NCBI GenBank assembly: GCA_021732665.1
Contig: JAKFUL010000011.1
Coordinates: 1 to 64,000, forward strand
Reading direction: 5' to 3'
Origin: Acetobacteraceae bacterium
GTDB taxonomy: Bacteria > Pseudomonadota > Alphaproteobacteria > Acetobacterales > Acetobacteraceae
Length of the DNA: 64,000 nucleotides
Shown: positions 19,550-27,965 of the stretch, one piece after another
Layout of the letters: the number at the start of each line of letters is the position of its first letter
How positions within the stretch are numbered: position 1 is the first letter of the stretch
The notes under the pieces: generated by a model
What the model was told of the DNA's origin: nothing
The model's input: only the letters and a program-made list of their open reading frames with translations
The model's database searches: none
Translations under genes and position numbers: made by a program

Positions 19550-21604
19550 ATGTCTGACAAACTCGGTGAAAAAGACCCCTTCATTGCCAACCTCAACAAG
19601 ATCTATATCGGCTATACTGGCGGCTTCGCCTTTTTCGTCGTGCTGCTTGGCATTCTTGAGCAGATGGGCGTGCCGGACCGGATCATCGGCTACCTGTTCG
19701 TCTTCCTGACGATTGGCGTCTATGCCTATATCGGCATCATCAGCCGGACCCAGGTGGCGGCCGAATACTACGTCGCGGGGCGGCGTGTCCCGGCCATCTA
19801 CAATGGCATGGCCACCGGCTCCGACTGGATGTCGGCGGCGAGCTTCATCGGCATGGCGGGCAGCCTCTACGCGCTCGGCTATGGCGGCCTCGCCTTCATC
19901 CTGGGCTGGACCGGCGGCTACATGCTCGTGGCCATCCTGCTGGCGCCCTACCTGCGCAAATTTGGCCAGTACACGGTGCCGGACTTCCTGGGGGCGCGGT
20001 TCGGCGGCAATTGGGCGCGCGGCATTGGCGTCGTCGTGCTGATCACCGCCTCCTTCGTCTATGTCGTGGCGCAGATCGTGGGCGTGGGCATCATCACCCA
20101 GCGCTTTCTGGAAGTCTCCTTCCTCACCGCGGTGTTCCTGGGCCTGGCCGGCATCCTGGTCTGCTCGATGCTCGGCGGCATGCGCGCCGTCACCTGGACC
20201 CAGGTGGCGCAGTACATCATCCTCATCATCGCCTATCTGATCCCGGCGATCCTCATGTCGGTGAAGATCTCGGGCGTGCCCATCCCGCAGCTCATGTACG
20301 GGCTGGCGCTGGAACGCATCGAGGTGCTGGAGCAGGGCTTCCGCGCCGCCGGCATGGTGCCTCCACCCGGGGTCACCGGCTGGCACACCTCGCCCTTCAT
20401 CGGCGCCAATGGCCAGTTCAGCATGAACGCGGCGGTGAACTTCTTCGCGCTGATCTTCTGCCTGATGGTCGGCACCGCGGCGCTGCCGCACGTGCTGATG
20501 CGCTACTTCACCACGCCCAGCGTGCGTGAGGCCCGCGCCTCGGTCGCCTGGTCGCTGTTCTTCATCTTCCTGCTGTACTTCACGGCGCCGGCCTATGCCG
20601 CCTTCGGCAAGCTGGAGATCTATCAGACCGTGATCGGCCAGCCGATCGCGAACCTGCCGGAGTGGATCAAGAACTGGCAGATCATCTCGCCCTACGGTAC
20701 GCCCTGGGTGAACATCGTGGACGTGAACCGCGACGGCATCGTGCAATGGGGCGATTTCCGCATCCATCCCGACGTGGTCGTGCTGGCCACGCCGGAGATC
20801 GCGGGCCTGCCCTATGTCATTGCCGGCCTGGTGGCCGCCGGTGGCCTGGCGGCGGCGCTCTCCACCGCCGATGGCCTGCTGCTGGCGCTGGCCAATGCGC
20901 TCAGCCACGACGTCTACTACAAGATGATCAACCGCGACGCGCCGACCGCCAAGCGTCTGGTCATCTCCCGTGCGCTGCTGCTGATCGTGGCGGTGCTCGC
21001 GGCCTGGACGGCGGGGTCCATGGGGGCGGACATCCTCTTCCTCGTGGCCTGGGCCTTCTCCATCGCCGCCGCCGGCCTGTTCGCCGCGCTGGTGATGGGC
21101 GTCTGGTACAAGAAGACGACCAATGCCGCCGCCTGCTGGGGCATGGCCGTGGGTTACCTCGTGACCTTCTTCTACCTGATCTGGTCCGAGTTCTTCGGCC
21201 TGCACTTCATGGAGACCTTCGCCACCAAGGAGGCGATCCTGCGGGCGGCCACGGCGACGGCCGCCCTGCCGATGGCCTCGGCGGAGCTCAAGGCCTATGC
21301 CGCCGGGCTGGTTGCCAATGCGGCGGCCATCCAGGACGGTGCCCTGGCCTCGTTCGGCTCGCTCTGGGCCGGCAACGGGCTGCCGACGGACCATGTGGTG
21401 CTGCGTGGCCGTGTGGTCGGGCGCCTGTGGGGCCTGAACAACATCTCGGGCGGCGTCTTCGGCGTGCCGCTCTCCTTCCTGACCATCTACCTGGTCTCGA
21501 AGTTCACCACCGCCCCGTCTCAGGCGATGCAGAACTTCGTGGAGGACATCCGCATCCCGCGCGGCGGCGTGCGCCTGGCGGATCGCCGCGAGGCGGTGGA
21601 CTGA
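19550..21604 (+). CDS. sodium:solute symporter, VC_2705/ActP-like
   Basis: A 684-residue polytopic membrane protein of the SSS family with typical segments: VAAEYYVAGRRVPAIYNGMATGSDWMSAASFIGMAGS near the N-terminus, GYMLVAILLAPYLRKFGQYTVPDFLGARF, and LPHVLMRYFTTPSVREAR. Members related to acetate permease ActP import short carboxylates with sodium. It is longer than ActP owing to a soluble insert about residues 360-410 (WQIISPYGTPWVNIVDVNRDG) and an extra segment near 570-640. It pairs with the DUF4212 gene one base upstream and ends before a strong terminator. Confidence 0.93.
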   Translation: MSDKLGEKDPFIANLNKIYIGYTGGFAFFVVLLGILEQMGVPDRIIGYLFVFLTIGVYAYIGIISRTQVAAEYYVAGRRVPAIYNGMATGSDWMSAASFIGMAGSLYALGYGGLAFILGWTGGYMLVAILLAPYLRKFGQYTVPDFLGARFGGNWARGIGVVVLITASFVYVVAQIVGVGIITQRFLEVSFLTAVFLGLAGILVCSMLGGMRAVTWTQVAQYIILIIAYLIPAILMSVKISGVPIPQLMYGLALERIEVLEQGFRAAGMVPPPGVTGWHTSPFIGANGQFSMNAAVNFFALIFCLMVGTAALPHVLMRYFTTPSVREARASVAWSLFFIFLLYFTAPAYAAFGKLEIYQTVIGQPIANLPEWIKNWQIISPYGTPWVNIVDVNRDGIVQWGDFRIHPDVVVLATPEIAGLPYVIAGLVAAGGLAAALSTADGLLLALANALSHDVYYKMINRDAPTAKRLVISRALLLIVAVLAAWTAGSMGADILFLVAWAFSIAAAGLFAALVMGVWYKKTTNAAACWGMAVGYLVTFFYLIWSEFFGLHFMETFATKEAILRAATATAALPMASAELKAYAAGLVANAAAIQDGALASFGSLWAGNGLPTDHVVLRGRVVGRLWGLNNISGGVFGVPLSFLTIYLVSKFTTAPSQAMQNFVEDIRIPRGGVRLADRREAVD

Positions 21605-21630
21605 ACATCACCCGGGTTTTCGGGTAAAAA

Positions 21631-21658
21631 GGGGCGGCCGTGGCAACGCGGCCGCCCC
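21631..21658 (+). terminator. rho-independent-type terminator after the symporter
   Basis: GGGGCGGCCG (21631-21640) pairs perfectly with CGGCCGCCCC (21649-21658) around an 8-base loop; AATCTTTTG follows. It is 27 bases after the symporter stop, and so probably ends the DUF4212-symporter transcript and separates it from the small membrane genes downstream. Confidence 0.8.
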
Positions 21659-21691
21659 AATCTTTTGTCACCCCACCACACGCCAGGACCC

Positions 21692-22018
21692 ATGGAACAG
21701 CCGCATTTCGTCTTCGGGCACCTGCCCTTCTGGCTCATCACCTATACCCTGGCGCTGACCGCCTGGGCCTGCATCGGCCGCTTCATGATGAGCTGGTTCC
21801 TGCCTTATGACAGCACCAACTACATCTGGCGCGGCTTTCGGGTGCTCAGCGACTGGGCTGTCTGGTGCGCGGCCCGCATGGTGCCGAGCTACGTGGCGCC
21901 GATGTATTTCCCGATCGTGGCGATGTGCTGGCTCTTCGGTCTGCGGCTGGTCTTCGGCATTTTCATGATCTCGGCCGGATGGGCGCCGCGCCTCGTCCCC
22001 GCTGCGACGGGGGGCTGA
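21692..22018 (+). CDS. small membrane protein, YggT-like
   Basis: A 108-residue protein with two to three hydrophobic segments: PFWLITYTLALTAWACIGRFMMSWFLP, a central RGFRVLSDWAVWCAARMVPSYVAPMYFPI segment, and LFGLRLVFGIFMISAG. The pattern (sW.lP, a bend with PSYV-P, then FPIV) is reminiscent of YggT-family proteins, but similarity is weak. I start at ATG 21692 with AGGACC just upstream; an in-frame TTG at 21665 is possible but lies next to the terminator. It is followed three bases later by another small membrane gene. Confidence 0.65.
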   Translation: MEQPHFVFGHLPFWLITYTLALTAWACIGRFMMSWFLPYDSTNYIWRGFRVLSDWAVWCAARMVPSYVAPMYFPIVAMCWLFGLRLVFGIFMISAGWAPRLVPAATGG

Positions 22019-22021
22019 GCC

Positions 22022-22312
22022 ATGACGCCGCAGGGAATTTTCGTGACTATTGTCGCCGTCTGCCTGATCAATGGCTTTATCAGCCCGATGCTGCCGGTGG
22101 TCTGGCACCTGCATCCCGTCTGGATGCCTGAGATGATGCCCTCGACGCGCGAGACGATCTTCTATGGCGCCAGCCTGATCGTCTCCACTGGCACCTTGCT
22201 GCTCTCCGCCGTCCCCGCCGCCATCGGCGAGCGGATCGGGCTGTCGCTGACCAATGCGATGTGGGCCTGGCTGGGGGGTGCGTTGCTGCTGGTCCTGTTC
22301 GGCCTGCGCTGA
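22022..22312 (+). CDS. 96-residue hypothetical membrane protein
   Basis: A 96-residue protein (starts MTPQGIFVTIVAVCLINGF) with three hydrophobic segments, about 5-25, 47-67 and 75-95, and a Pro/Met/Trp-rich periplasmic-looking loop (VWHLHPVWMPEMMP). The start follows the previous stop by three bases, so the two are an operon. Family not recognised. Confidence 0.65.
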   Translation: MTPQGIFVTIVAVCLINGFISPMLPVVWHLHPVWMPEMMPSTRETIFYGASLIVSTGTLLLSAVPAAIGERIGLSLTNAMWAWLGGALLLVLFGLR

Positions 22313-22367
22313 GCGCCCCGGCCGGTGTCATGCTCGCCTTTGGGCGGCCCAGGCGGTACAGTGGCGC

Positions 22368-22745
22368 ATGGACCAGCTTGAAGCCCTGGCCGATATCTCG
22401 ATCCGCCGCGCCTGCGCCTTTGTGGGCCTGGGCGCCGTCACGGTCATGCTTTCGCTCTCCTTCGACCTGCCATTGGCGTTTCGCACCGGGGCGCAGATCA
22501 GCGCCCTTCTGGCACTTGGGCTGGCCGTTTGTGCCTGGCGCCTGCCGCACCGCAACATCCGCCACACCGAGCTCTACGCGATGCTACGCAACGCCGGCGC
22601 GGCCCAGGCTGACCTGGCCGCGCCCCCCACGCGCCTGCGCATCGCGGCCGTTCTGCAGGCCAGGCTGATCTGGCATGCGGAGCGGGTGGCGGTCGTGGCG
22701 CTGGCGCTGTGGCTTTTGGCAGGCATGTTTTCGCTGCTGCGCTGA
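22368..22745 (+). CDS. 125-residue hypothetical membrane protein
   Basis: A 125-residue protein (MDQLEALADISIRRACAFVG) with hydrophobic segments at about 15-33, 40-57 and 100-122, separated by a charged cytoplasmic-looking loop (RLPHRNIRHTELYAML). It lies 55 bases after the previous small membrane gene in the same direction. Family not recognised. ATG 22368 is chosen as the first Met that does not overlap the neighbour; the open frame extends upstream to 22254 without support. Confidence 0.6.
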   Translation: MDQLEALADISIRRACAFVGLGAVTVMLSLSFDLPLAFRTGAQISALLALGLAVCAWRLPHRNIRHTELYAMLRNAGAAQADLAAPPTRLRIAAVLQARLIWHAERVAVVALALWLLAGMFSLLR

Positions 22746-23083
22746 CCCCGGGCAGCGGCGGGCAATCTGAAATCATCGCGCGAATAACTCAAGTGTAATT
22801 CCAACTTCACCCTGAATTCGGTCAATGGTTACCGTTTTGTTTTCAAAATTGCAGGAATTTATGGAATAATTCACTCTGTATTTCTGCGAGATGCTAGAAT
22901 TTTGCGAATTTATCCATCCGAAGCTGCGACAAAGTGATAGTAATTTGACAATTATTACGATAGATTTACATGTATGAAAAGAAATATTCTGAAGGATTGC
23001 CTAACCGATACTCGCCCACCACCATGCGGCGTCGCGCGGAACGCGCGGATTCAGCGAGAACACGGAAACGAGGGGCGCAAGCA
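22746..23083. other. 338-base AT-rich intergenic region, leader of the MFS gene
   Basis: The longest stretch without a gene. From about 22780 to 22990 it is markedly AT-rich against the GC-rich background, with many short A/T runs, then returns to normal composition. It carries a perfect TTGACA near 22945 (see separate entry) and gives the MFS gene a leader of about 100 bases. I see no ORF with a ribosome site, no RNA gene and no repeat inside it. The composition fits a strongly regulated promoter region or a horizontally acquired segment. Confidence 0.6.
22945..22972 (+). promoter_or_regulatory. candidate sigma-70-type promoter of the MFS transporter gene
   Basis: TTGACA (22945-22950), a perfect -35 consensus, is followed after 16 bases by TACATG (22967-22972), a poor -10 match (3 of 6). 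The position would place the transcript start near 22980 and leave the in-frame ATG at 22970 untranscribed, which favours the ATG at 23084. The weak -10 suggests activation or another sigma factor. Confidence 0.3.
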
Positions 23084-24763
23084 ATGTCATCATCACCCAT
23101 GGCCGGAGGCATGGAGGCGGCCGACCGCCCGATGTCCGCGGAAGAGAAGAAGGTCATCCTCGCCTCCTCGCTCGGCACCGTTTTCGAATGGTATGATTTT
23201 TATCTCTACGGCTCGCTGGCGGCGATCATCGGCGCCCAGTTCTTCAGCCAGTATCCGGAGAATACCCGCAACATCTTCGCCTTGCTGGCCTTCGCCGCCG
23301 GCTTCCTGGTCCGGCCCTTCGGCGCCCTGGTGTTCGGCCGCCTGGGTGACCTGGTGGGCCGGAAATACACCTTCCTCGTCACCATCGTGATCATGGGCGC
23401 CTCGACCTTCCTGGTCGGCCTGCTGCCCAGCAGCGAGACCATCGGCATTTCCGCCGCCATCATCCTGATCGTGCTGCGCTGCCTCCAGGGCCTCGCACTC
23501 GGCGGCGAGTATGGCGGTGCCGCGACCTATGTGGCCGAGCACGCGCCGCATGGCCGACGCGGCTTCTACACCAGCTTCATCCAGATCACCGCGACCGCCG
23601 GCCTGTTCCTGTCGCTGATCGTGATCCTGAGCGTGCGCAGCATCGTCGGCGAACAGGAGTTCGCCGCCTGGGGCTGGCGCGTGCCTTTCCTGCTCTCCGC
23701 CTTCCTGCTCGGCATCTCCGTCTGGATTCGGCTGCAAATGCAGGAAAGCCCGGCCTTCCAGAAGATGAAGGACGAGGGCACCGGCTCCAAGGCGCCGCTG
23801 GGCGAGGCCTTCGGCCAGTGGAAGAATGCCAAGGTCGCGCTGCTGGCGCTGCTCGGCCTTGTCATGGGTCAGGCGGTGGTCTGGTACACCGGCCAGTTCT
23901 ACGCGCTGTTCTTCCTCGGCTCGGTGCTGAAGGTGGATGGCTTTACCACCAACATGCTCATCGCCTGGTCGCTGGTGCTGGGCTCGGGCGGCTTCGTGCT
24001 GTTCGGCTGGCTGTCGGACAAGATCGGCCGCAAGCCGATCATCATCGGCGGCATGATCCTGGCCGCCGCCACCTACTTCCCGCTGTTCAAGCTGATGAGC
24101 CATGAGGCCAACCCGGCGCTCTCCGCCGCGCATGCCAATATCTCGGTCATCGTGCGGGCGGATACGGCGGGCTGCTCCTTCCAGTTCAACCCGACGGGCA
24201 CGGTGCGCTTCACCCAGCCCTGCGACGTGACGAAGGCGGCGCTTGCCCGCGCCTCGGTCAATTATCGCGTGGAGAATACGCCGGGTGACGCGGTGACGGT
24301 GACCATCGGCAACCAGCCGCCGGTCGTCGCCTCCAACAACCCGAACTTTGCCCGCGATCTGGCGGCGACGCTGACCGCGGTGGGCTACCCGGTGGCGGCC
24401 AACCCGACCGTGGTCAAGATGAGCGGGCCGTTCGACATCTTCCGCGAACAACCGGCGGTGCTCATCGGCATCCTCACCCTGCTCGTGATCTATGTGACGA
24501 TGGTCTACGGCCCCATCGCGGCGGCGCTGGTGGAAATGTTCCCCACGCGCATCCGCTACACCTCGATGTCGCTGCCCTATCACATCGGCAATGGCTGGTT
24601 CGGCGGGCTGATGCCGGCCACCGCCTTCGCCATGATCGCGCAGACCGGCGACGTGTATTACGGGCTCTGGTACCCCATCGTCATCGCCTCGGTCTGCGCC
24701 GTGATCGGCATCCTCTTCGTGCGCGAGACGAAGGATTACGACATCAACCGCGAACACACCTGA
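23084..24763 (+). CDS. MHS-family (metabolite:H+ symporter) MFS transporter with large extracytoplasmic insert
   Basis: A 559-residue MFS protein with the MHS/ShiA/ProP start (VILASSLGTVFEWYDFYLYGSLA), the loop motif FGRLGDLVGRKYTF, LQGLALGGEYGGAATYVAEHAP and the second repeat GWLSDKIGRKP. About 115 residues (roughly 337-452) between two membrane segments form a hydrophilic insert with two cysteines (AGCSFQF and TQPCDV), likely a periplasmic domain with a disulfide. Typical MHS proteins are about 430-450 residues, so the insert accounts for the extra length. ATG 23084 is preceded by AGGGGC; a longer frame from 22970 is less likely. Substrate unknown (family: osmolytes, dicarboxylates, shikimate). 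Confidence 0.9.
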   Translation: MSSSPMAGGMEAADRPMSAEEKKVILASSLGTVFEWYDFYLYGSLAAIIGAQFFSQYPENTRNIFALLAFAAGFLVRPFGALVFGRLGDLVGRKYTFLVTIVIMGASTFLVGLLPSSETIGISAAIILIVLRCLQGLALGGEYGGAATYVAEHAPHGRRGFYTSFIQITATAGLFLSLIVILSVRSIVGEQEFAAWGWRVPFLLSAFLLGISVWIRLQMQESPAFQKMKDEGTGSKAPLGEAFGQWKNAKVALLALLGLVMGQAVVWYTGQFYALFFLGSVLKVDGFTTNMLIAWSLVLGSGGFVLFGWLSDKIGRKPIIIGGMILAAATYFPLFKLMSHEANPALSAAHANISVIVRADTAGCSFQFNPTGTVRFTQPCDVTKAALARASVNYRVENTPGDAVTVTIGNQPPVVASNNPNFARDLAATLTAVGYPVAANPTVVKMSGPFDIFREQPAVLIGILTLLVIYVTMVYGPIAAALVEMFPTRIRYTSMSLPYHIGNGWFGGLMPATAFAMIAQTGDVYYGLWYPIVIASVCAVIGILFVRETKDYDINREHT

Positions 24764-24784
24764 CGCGGTCGGGCGAACAAAAAG

Positions 24785-24810
24785 GGGAGGTGGCGGAGAC
24801 GCCACCTCCC
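24785..24810. terminator. bidirectional terminator between convergent genes
   Basis: GGGAGGTGGCG (24785-24795) pairs perfectly with CGCCACCTCCC (24800-24810) around a GAGA tetraloop. TTTCGTCGTTT follows on the plus strand and, read on the minus strand, the stem is followed by CCTTTTTG. It sits between the MFS stop (24763) and the stop of the convergent NIPSNAP gene (24821) and can serve both. Confidence 0.88.
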
Positions 24811-24820
24811 TTTCGTCGTT

Positions 24821-25156
24821 TCAGCCGCGGGCGGCGAGATACGCGTCGAAGAACGGCGTGCGCTTGATCAGCCGGTTCTCCATGTCCAGCAGCAGATCGC
24901 CATCGGCGGCGGCCTGGAGATAGGCGCCCCAGGCCGGATCGGCCGCCATGGCGGCGCGCCGGCGCTCGCGGTCCCCCTGGTCGGTATAGCCCCACATATG
25001 GACGACGCGGTTGAGCGGCCCCTCCACCGTGGTGTGCCAGCCCAGGCAATTTTCCAGGTATTTCAGCTGCAAGGGCCAGGCCTTCTCCTCGTAGAGCTTG
25101 ACGAAGGCGGCCATCTTGTTGGGTTTGCAGGTGTAGATGCGCAGGTCGATGATCAT
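24821..25156 (-). CDS. NIPSNAP family protein
   Basis: A 111-residue protein with the NIPSNAP ferredoxin-like pattern: MIIDLRIYTCKPNKMAAFVKLY at the start and LGWHTTVEGPLNRVVHMWGY in the middle, then RRAAMAADPAW. The family is widespread, forms dimeric alpha+beta barrels and has no settled biochemical role in bacteria. AGGAGG (25165-25170) lies upstream of ATG at 25156, so longer starts are rejected. It follows the HpcH/HpaI aldolase gene on the same strand after about 100 bases containing a hairpin. Confidence 0.88.
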   Translation of the reverse strand: MIIDLRIYTCKPNKMAAFVKLYEEKAWPLQLKYLENCLGWHTTVEGPLNRVVHMWGYTDQGDRERRRAAMAADPAWGAYLQAAADGDLLLDMENRLIKRTPFFDAYLAARG

Positions 25157-25219
25157 CGCGGGTTCCTCCTTGGGCGACCCGGCAATGATCCGACGGCCGG
25201 GCGGTGCCGGCAAGGTGGC

Positions 25220-25248
25220 GCCCCTGGGGAAGAGCCCCCCCCAGGGGC
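25220..25248. terminator. GC-rich hairpin downstream of the aldolase gene
   Basis: GCCCCTGGGG (25220-25229) pairs with CCCCAGGGGC (25239-25248) around a 9-base loop, just past the 3' end of the minus-strand aldolase gene (stop at 25255). There is no U-tract. The arms share the CCAGGGGC core of the palindromic repeat at 39091 and 62980, so it may be a variant copy of that element acting as transcript end. Confidence 0.5.
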
Positions 25249-25254
25249 GGGCCC

Positions 25255-26019
25255 CTACTTCTTGCCGCGCGCCTCGATCACGGCGGCCTTGGCGGCCACC
25301 TGCATCAGGCCAACCTCGTTCGAGATGGTCACCAGCTTGAAGCCCATCTTGATCATCTTGTTGGCGTAGGCCGCGGTGCCGTTGTGCAGGCCGGCCGCGA
25401 TGCCGCGCTTCTTGGTCTCCTTCAGCAGCCGCTTGTAGATCGCCATGATCTCGGGCTCTTCCCGGTCCAGCTTCGGCTCCATGCCCAGCGAGAAACCGAG
25501 ATCGGACGGGCCGATATAGATGCCGTCGATGCCCGGGACATCGAGGATGGCCTCCAGATTGTCGAGCGCGGTCTGCGTCTCGATCATCGGGATCACCAGG
25601 ATCTCGTCATTCGCGGTCTTTTGGTAATTGCCACTGCTGCCATAGGCGCCGGCGCGGATCGGGCCGTTGCTGCGCGTGCCCTTGGGCGGATATTTGGAGT
25701 ACTGCACCAGGGCGCGGGCTTCCTCGGCGGTGTTCACCATCGGGCAGATCACGCCATAGGCGCCGGCATCCAGCACCTTGCCGATGATACCGGGCTCGAG
25801 CCATGGCACGCGCACCATCGGCGTCACGCCATGCGGCTGCATGCCCTGGAAGCAGGCGACGCAGCTGAGATAGTCCTGCACGCCATGCTGCATGTCGACG
25901 GTGACGCTGTCCCAGCCGCATTGCGCATACATCTCGGCCGAGAAGGCGGAGGGGATGGCAAGCCAGCCATTCACCACCGGCTTGTTGGCTTTCCACATCT
26001 CTTTCACTTTGTTGGTCAT
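25255..26019 (-). CDS. HpcH/HpaI-type class II pyruvate aldolase
   Basis: A 254-residue (beta/alpha)8 aldolase. The residues known from HpaI are in place: His45 (VDMQHG) as general base, Arg70 (MVRVPW) for pyruvate, Glu147 (MIETQTA) and Asp173 (GPSDLG) as metal ligands. The family cleaves 4-hydroxy-2-oxo acids to pyruvate (or tartronate semialdehyde) plus an aldehyde; the exact substrate (2,4-dihydroxyheptanedioate, 2-keto-3-deoxy sugar acids or others) cannot be assigned. AGGAGG (26025-26030) precedes ATG at 26019. A TctC gene lies upstream on the same strand, 76 bases away, fitting uptake and cleavage of an organic acid. Confidence 0.92.
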   Translation of the reverse strand: MTNKVKEMWKANKPVVNGWLAIPSAFSAEMYAQCGWDSVTVDMQHGVQDYLSCVACFQGMQPHGVTPMVRVPWLEPGIIGKVLDAGAYGVICPMVNTAEEARALVQYSKYPPKGTRSNGPIRAGAYGSSGNYQKTANDEILVIPMIETQTALDNLEAILDVPGIDGIYIGPSDLGFSLGMEPKLDREEPEIMAIYKRLLKETKKRGIAAGLHNGTAAYANKMIKMGFKLVTISNEVGLMQVAAKAAVIEARGKK

Positions 26020-26095
26020 GCGCTTCCTCCTGCTCTGAACGCTGGGAAGGACGCTAGGACCCGTGGCGCGTCGCATCAATCCCCGCGCCGCAGGC

Positions 26096-27025
26096 TTAGT
26101 CGCCTGGACGTATTCCAGCGGCCGCGATCACGCCTCGGAACTTTGCCAGCTCCGCCCGGTTGAAGGCGGCGAAGTCGGTGGCGTTGCGATACACGATGGG
26201 TGTCGCCAGCCGCCCAAAACCCTCGATCACCGCGGGCTGGCGCAGCGCCTCGGCGCAGGCCGCGTCCACGCGGGCGACGAACTCCGGTGCCACGCCGGCG
26301 GGCGCGTAGATGCCGGACCAGATGGAATAGACCAGGTCATGGCCCAGTTCGCGCAGCGTGGGCGTGTCCGGGAATTCCGCCACGCGGCGCTCGGCGAAGA
26401 TCGCGACCGGATGCAGATTGTTGGCCCTGAGCGTGCCGGGCTGGTCGGCGAAGATCGAGGTGTCGCCGCGCATCAGCGAGACGATGGCCTCGGCATTGCC
26501 GCGGAAGGGGATGTGGGTCATCGCCACCCCCATGCTGCGGGCCAGCGCCACGGTCGCGATATGCGGCATGCTGCCCGGGCCGGTGGAGCCGTAGTTGAAC
26601 CCACCGCCGGCCTCCCGCGCGCGTGACGCCACCTCGGCCAGGCTGCGCGGCCCGCCGGCGGCGGACATCATCACCACGGGGGTGTCGGCGATCTGGCAGA
26701 TCGGCGTGAGGTCGCTCGGCCGATAAGGCAGGTCGGCGCGGAAATTCGGCTGAATCACCATGGCGCCGATCGGGCTGAGCAGCAACGTGGTGCCGTCGGG
26801 CCGCGCCCGCGCGGCCTCGGCGGCACCGATGCCGCCTGCTGCGCCGATCGAGTTGCGGATCAGCACCTGCGTGCCCAGCCGCTGCGAAAGTTCCGGCGCC
26901 AGCAGCCGCGCCATCAGATCCGAAGGCCCGCCGGCCACGAAATTCACGATCAGGGTAATGGGCGCCTGGGCATGCACGGGAAGCGCCACGGCCATGCAGA
27001 ACATGACGAGCCACAGGATACGCAT
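26096..27025 (-). CDS. TctC/Bug-family substrate-binding protein
   Basis: A 309-residue Bug-family protein with signal peptide MRILWLVMFCMAVALPVHAQA, VNFVAGGPSDLMARLL, RNSIGAAGGIGA, RPDGTTLLLS and LPYRPSDLTPI. GGAGGAAA lies just before the ATG at 27025, and the open frame further upstream is not preceded by a ribosome site. It is the only TctC gene of the eight on the minus strand and stands upstream of the HpcH/HpaI aldolase. No permease is adjacent. Confidence 0.92.
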   Translation of the reverse strand: MRILWLVMFCMAVALPVHAQAPITLIVNFVAGGPSDLMARLLAPELSQRLGTQVLIRNSIGAAGGIGAAEAARARPDGTTLLLSPIGAMVIQPNFRADLPYRPSDLTPICQIADTPVVMMSAAGGPRSLAEVASRAREAGGGFNYGSTGPGSMPHIATVALARSMGVAMTHIPFRGNAEAIVSLMRGDTSIFADQPGTLRANNLHPVAIFAERRVAEFPDTPTLRELGHDLVYSIWSGIYAPAGVAPEFVARVDAACAEALRQPAVIEGFGRLATPIVYRNATDFAAFNRAELAKFRGVIAAAGIRPGD

Positions 27026-27122
27026 TGGGTTTCCTCCATTTTGCCGAAGGCTAGCGAGGCGCGGGGCTGGGATGCAACGCCCGCGTATGTGCGCGCCCCC
27101 CTCGCGGCGGTAGTTTCCCCCC

Positions 27123-27965
27123 ATGTGGACCGTCTCATCCGAAACTGGCGTGCTGCGCGAGGTGCTGGTCTGCCCACCCACGCATTACCGCTGGATACCG
27201 ACCAACAGCATCGTCCGTCGCGTGTTGGAGGAGGGTGGGCAGATGCCCACAACCGCGCAGCTCGCCTCGCAGCACGGCGAATTGGTCGATGCGCTCCAGC
27301 AGGGCGGCACGCGGGTTCACATGCTCACCCCCGAACCGCACCTCCCCTACATGGCCTATACCCGCGACCAGAGCGTGATGACGCCCTGGGGGCCGGTCCT
27401 TTGCCAGCTGGAACGGCCACAAAGGCGGGGCGAATACGCCGCCCTGCATCGGTTCTACGAGGGGCATTTCTGGCGCCTCTCCTCCGCCGGCACGCTGGAG
27501 GGTGGCGATATCCACATCATCCGGCCCGGCCTCGCGCTGATCGGCCATAGCGGCGGCCGCACCGATGAGGCCGGCGCCAACCAGCTGGCCTGCTGGCTGC
27601 GGGCCGAGGGATGGGAAGTCCGCACCGAGCGCTTCGATGAGCATTTTCTGCATCTCGACGTGCTGTTCTGCATGGCCGCCCCCGGCCTGGCCGTGGCCTG
27701 CCCGGATGTGCTGGACCCGGCCATGATGACCTGGCTGGCCGGGCATTCCATCCGCGTGCTGCCGGTGACATATGCCGAGGTGATGCGGCTGGGCGCCAAT
27801 ATCCTCGCACTTGGCGAGGGCCGGGTGATCTCGGCCCGCGAATCCACCCGCCTGAATGCTGCCCTGCGGGCCGAGGGGCTGGAGGTGCTGGACCCCGCCC
27901 TCTCCCTCTTCACCCTGGGCGGCGGCGGGCCGCATTGCCTGACCTGCCCGCTGAAGCGCGACTGA
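27123..27965 (+). CDS. arginine deiminase/dimethylargininase-fold hydrolase
   Basis: A 280-residue guanidine-modifying enzyme (pentein fold). The catalytic set is visible: Glu126/Asp129 (LEGGDI), His177 (FLHLDVLF) and nucleophile Cys272 in GGGGPHCLTCPL near the C-terminus; YTRDQSVMTPWG binds substrate. Length and lack of the extra arginine-deiminase domain favour dimethylarginine dimethylaminohydrolase or a related amidinotransferase-family hydrolase, giving citrulline from arginine derivatives. It stands alone, divergent from the TctC gene and convergent with the lipoprotein gene with no gap at the stops. Confidence 0.88.
   Translation: MWTVSSETGVLREVLVCPPTHYRWIPTNSIVRRVLEEGGQMPTTAQLASQHGELVDALQQGGTRVHMLTPEPHLPYMAYTRDQSVMTPWGPVLCQLERPQRRGEYAALHRFYEGHFWRLSSAGTLEGGDIHIIRPGLALIGHSGGRTDEAGANQLACWLRAEGWEVRTERFDEHFLHLDVLFCMAAPGLAVACPDVLDPAMMTWLAGHSIRVLPVTYAEVMRLGANILALGEGRVISARESTRLNAALRAEGLEVLDPALSLFTLGGGGPHCLTCPLKRD

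Noticed and set aside
22970-23083. Earlier start (ATG 22970) for the MHS transporter
   Set aside because: It has no ribosome site, adds 38 basic residues not seen in the family, and falls at or before the expected transcript start.
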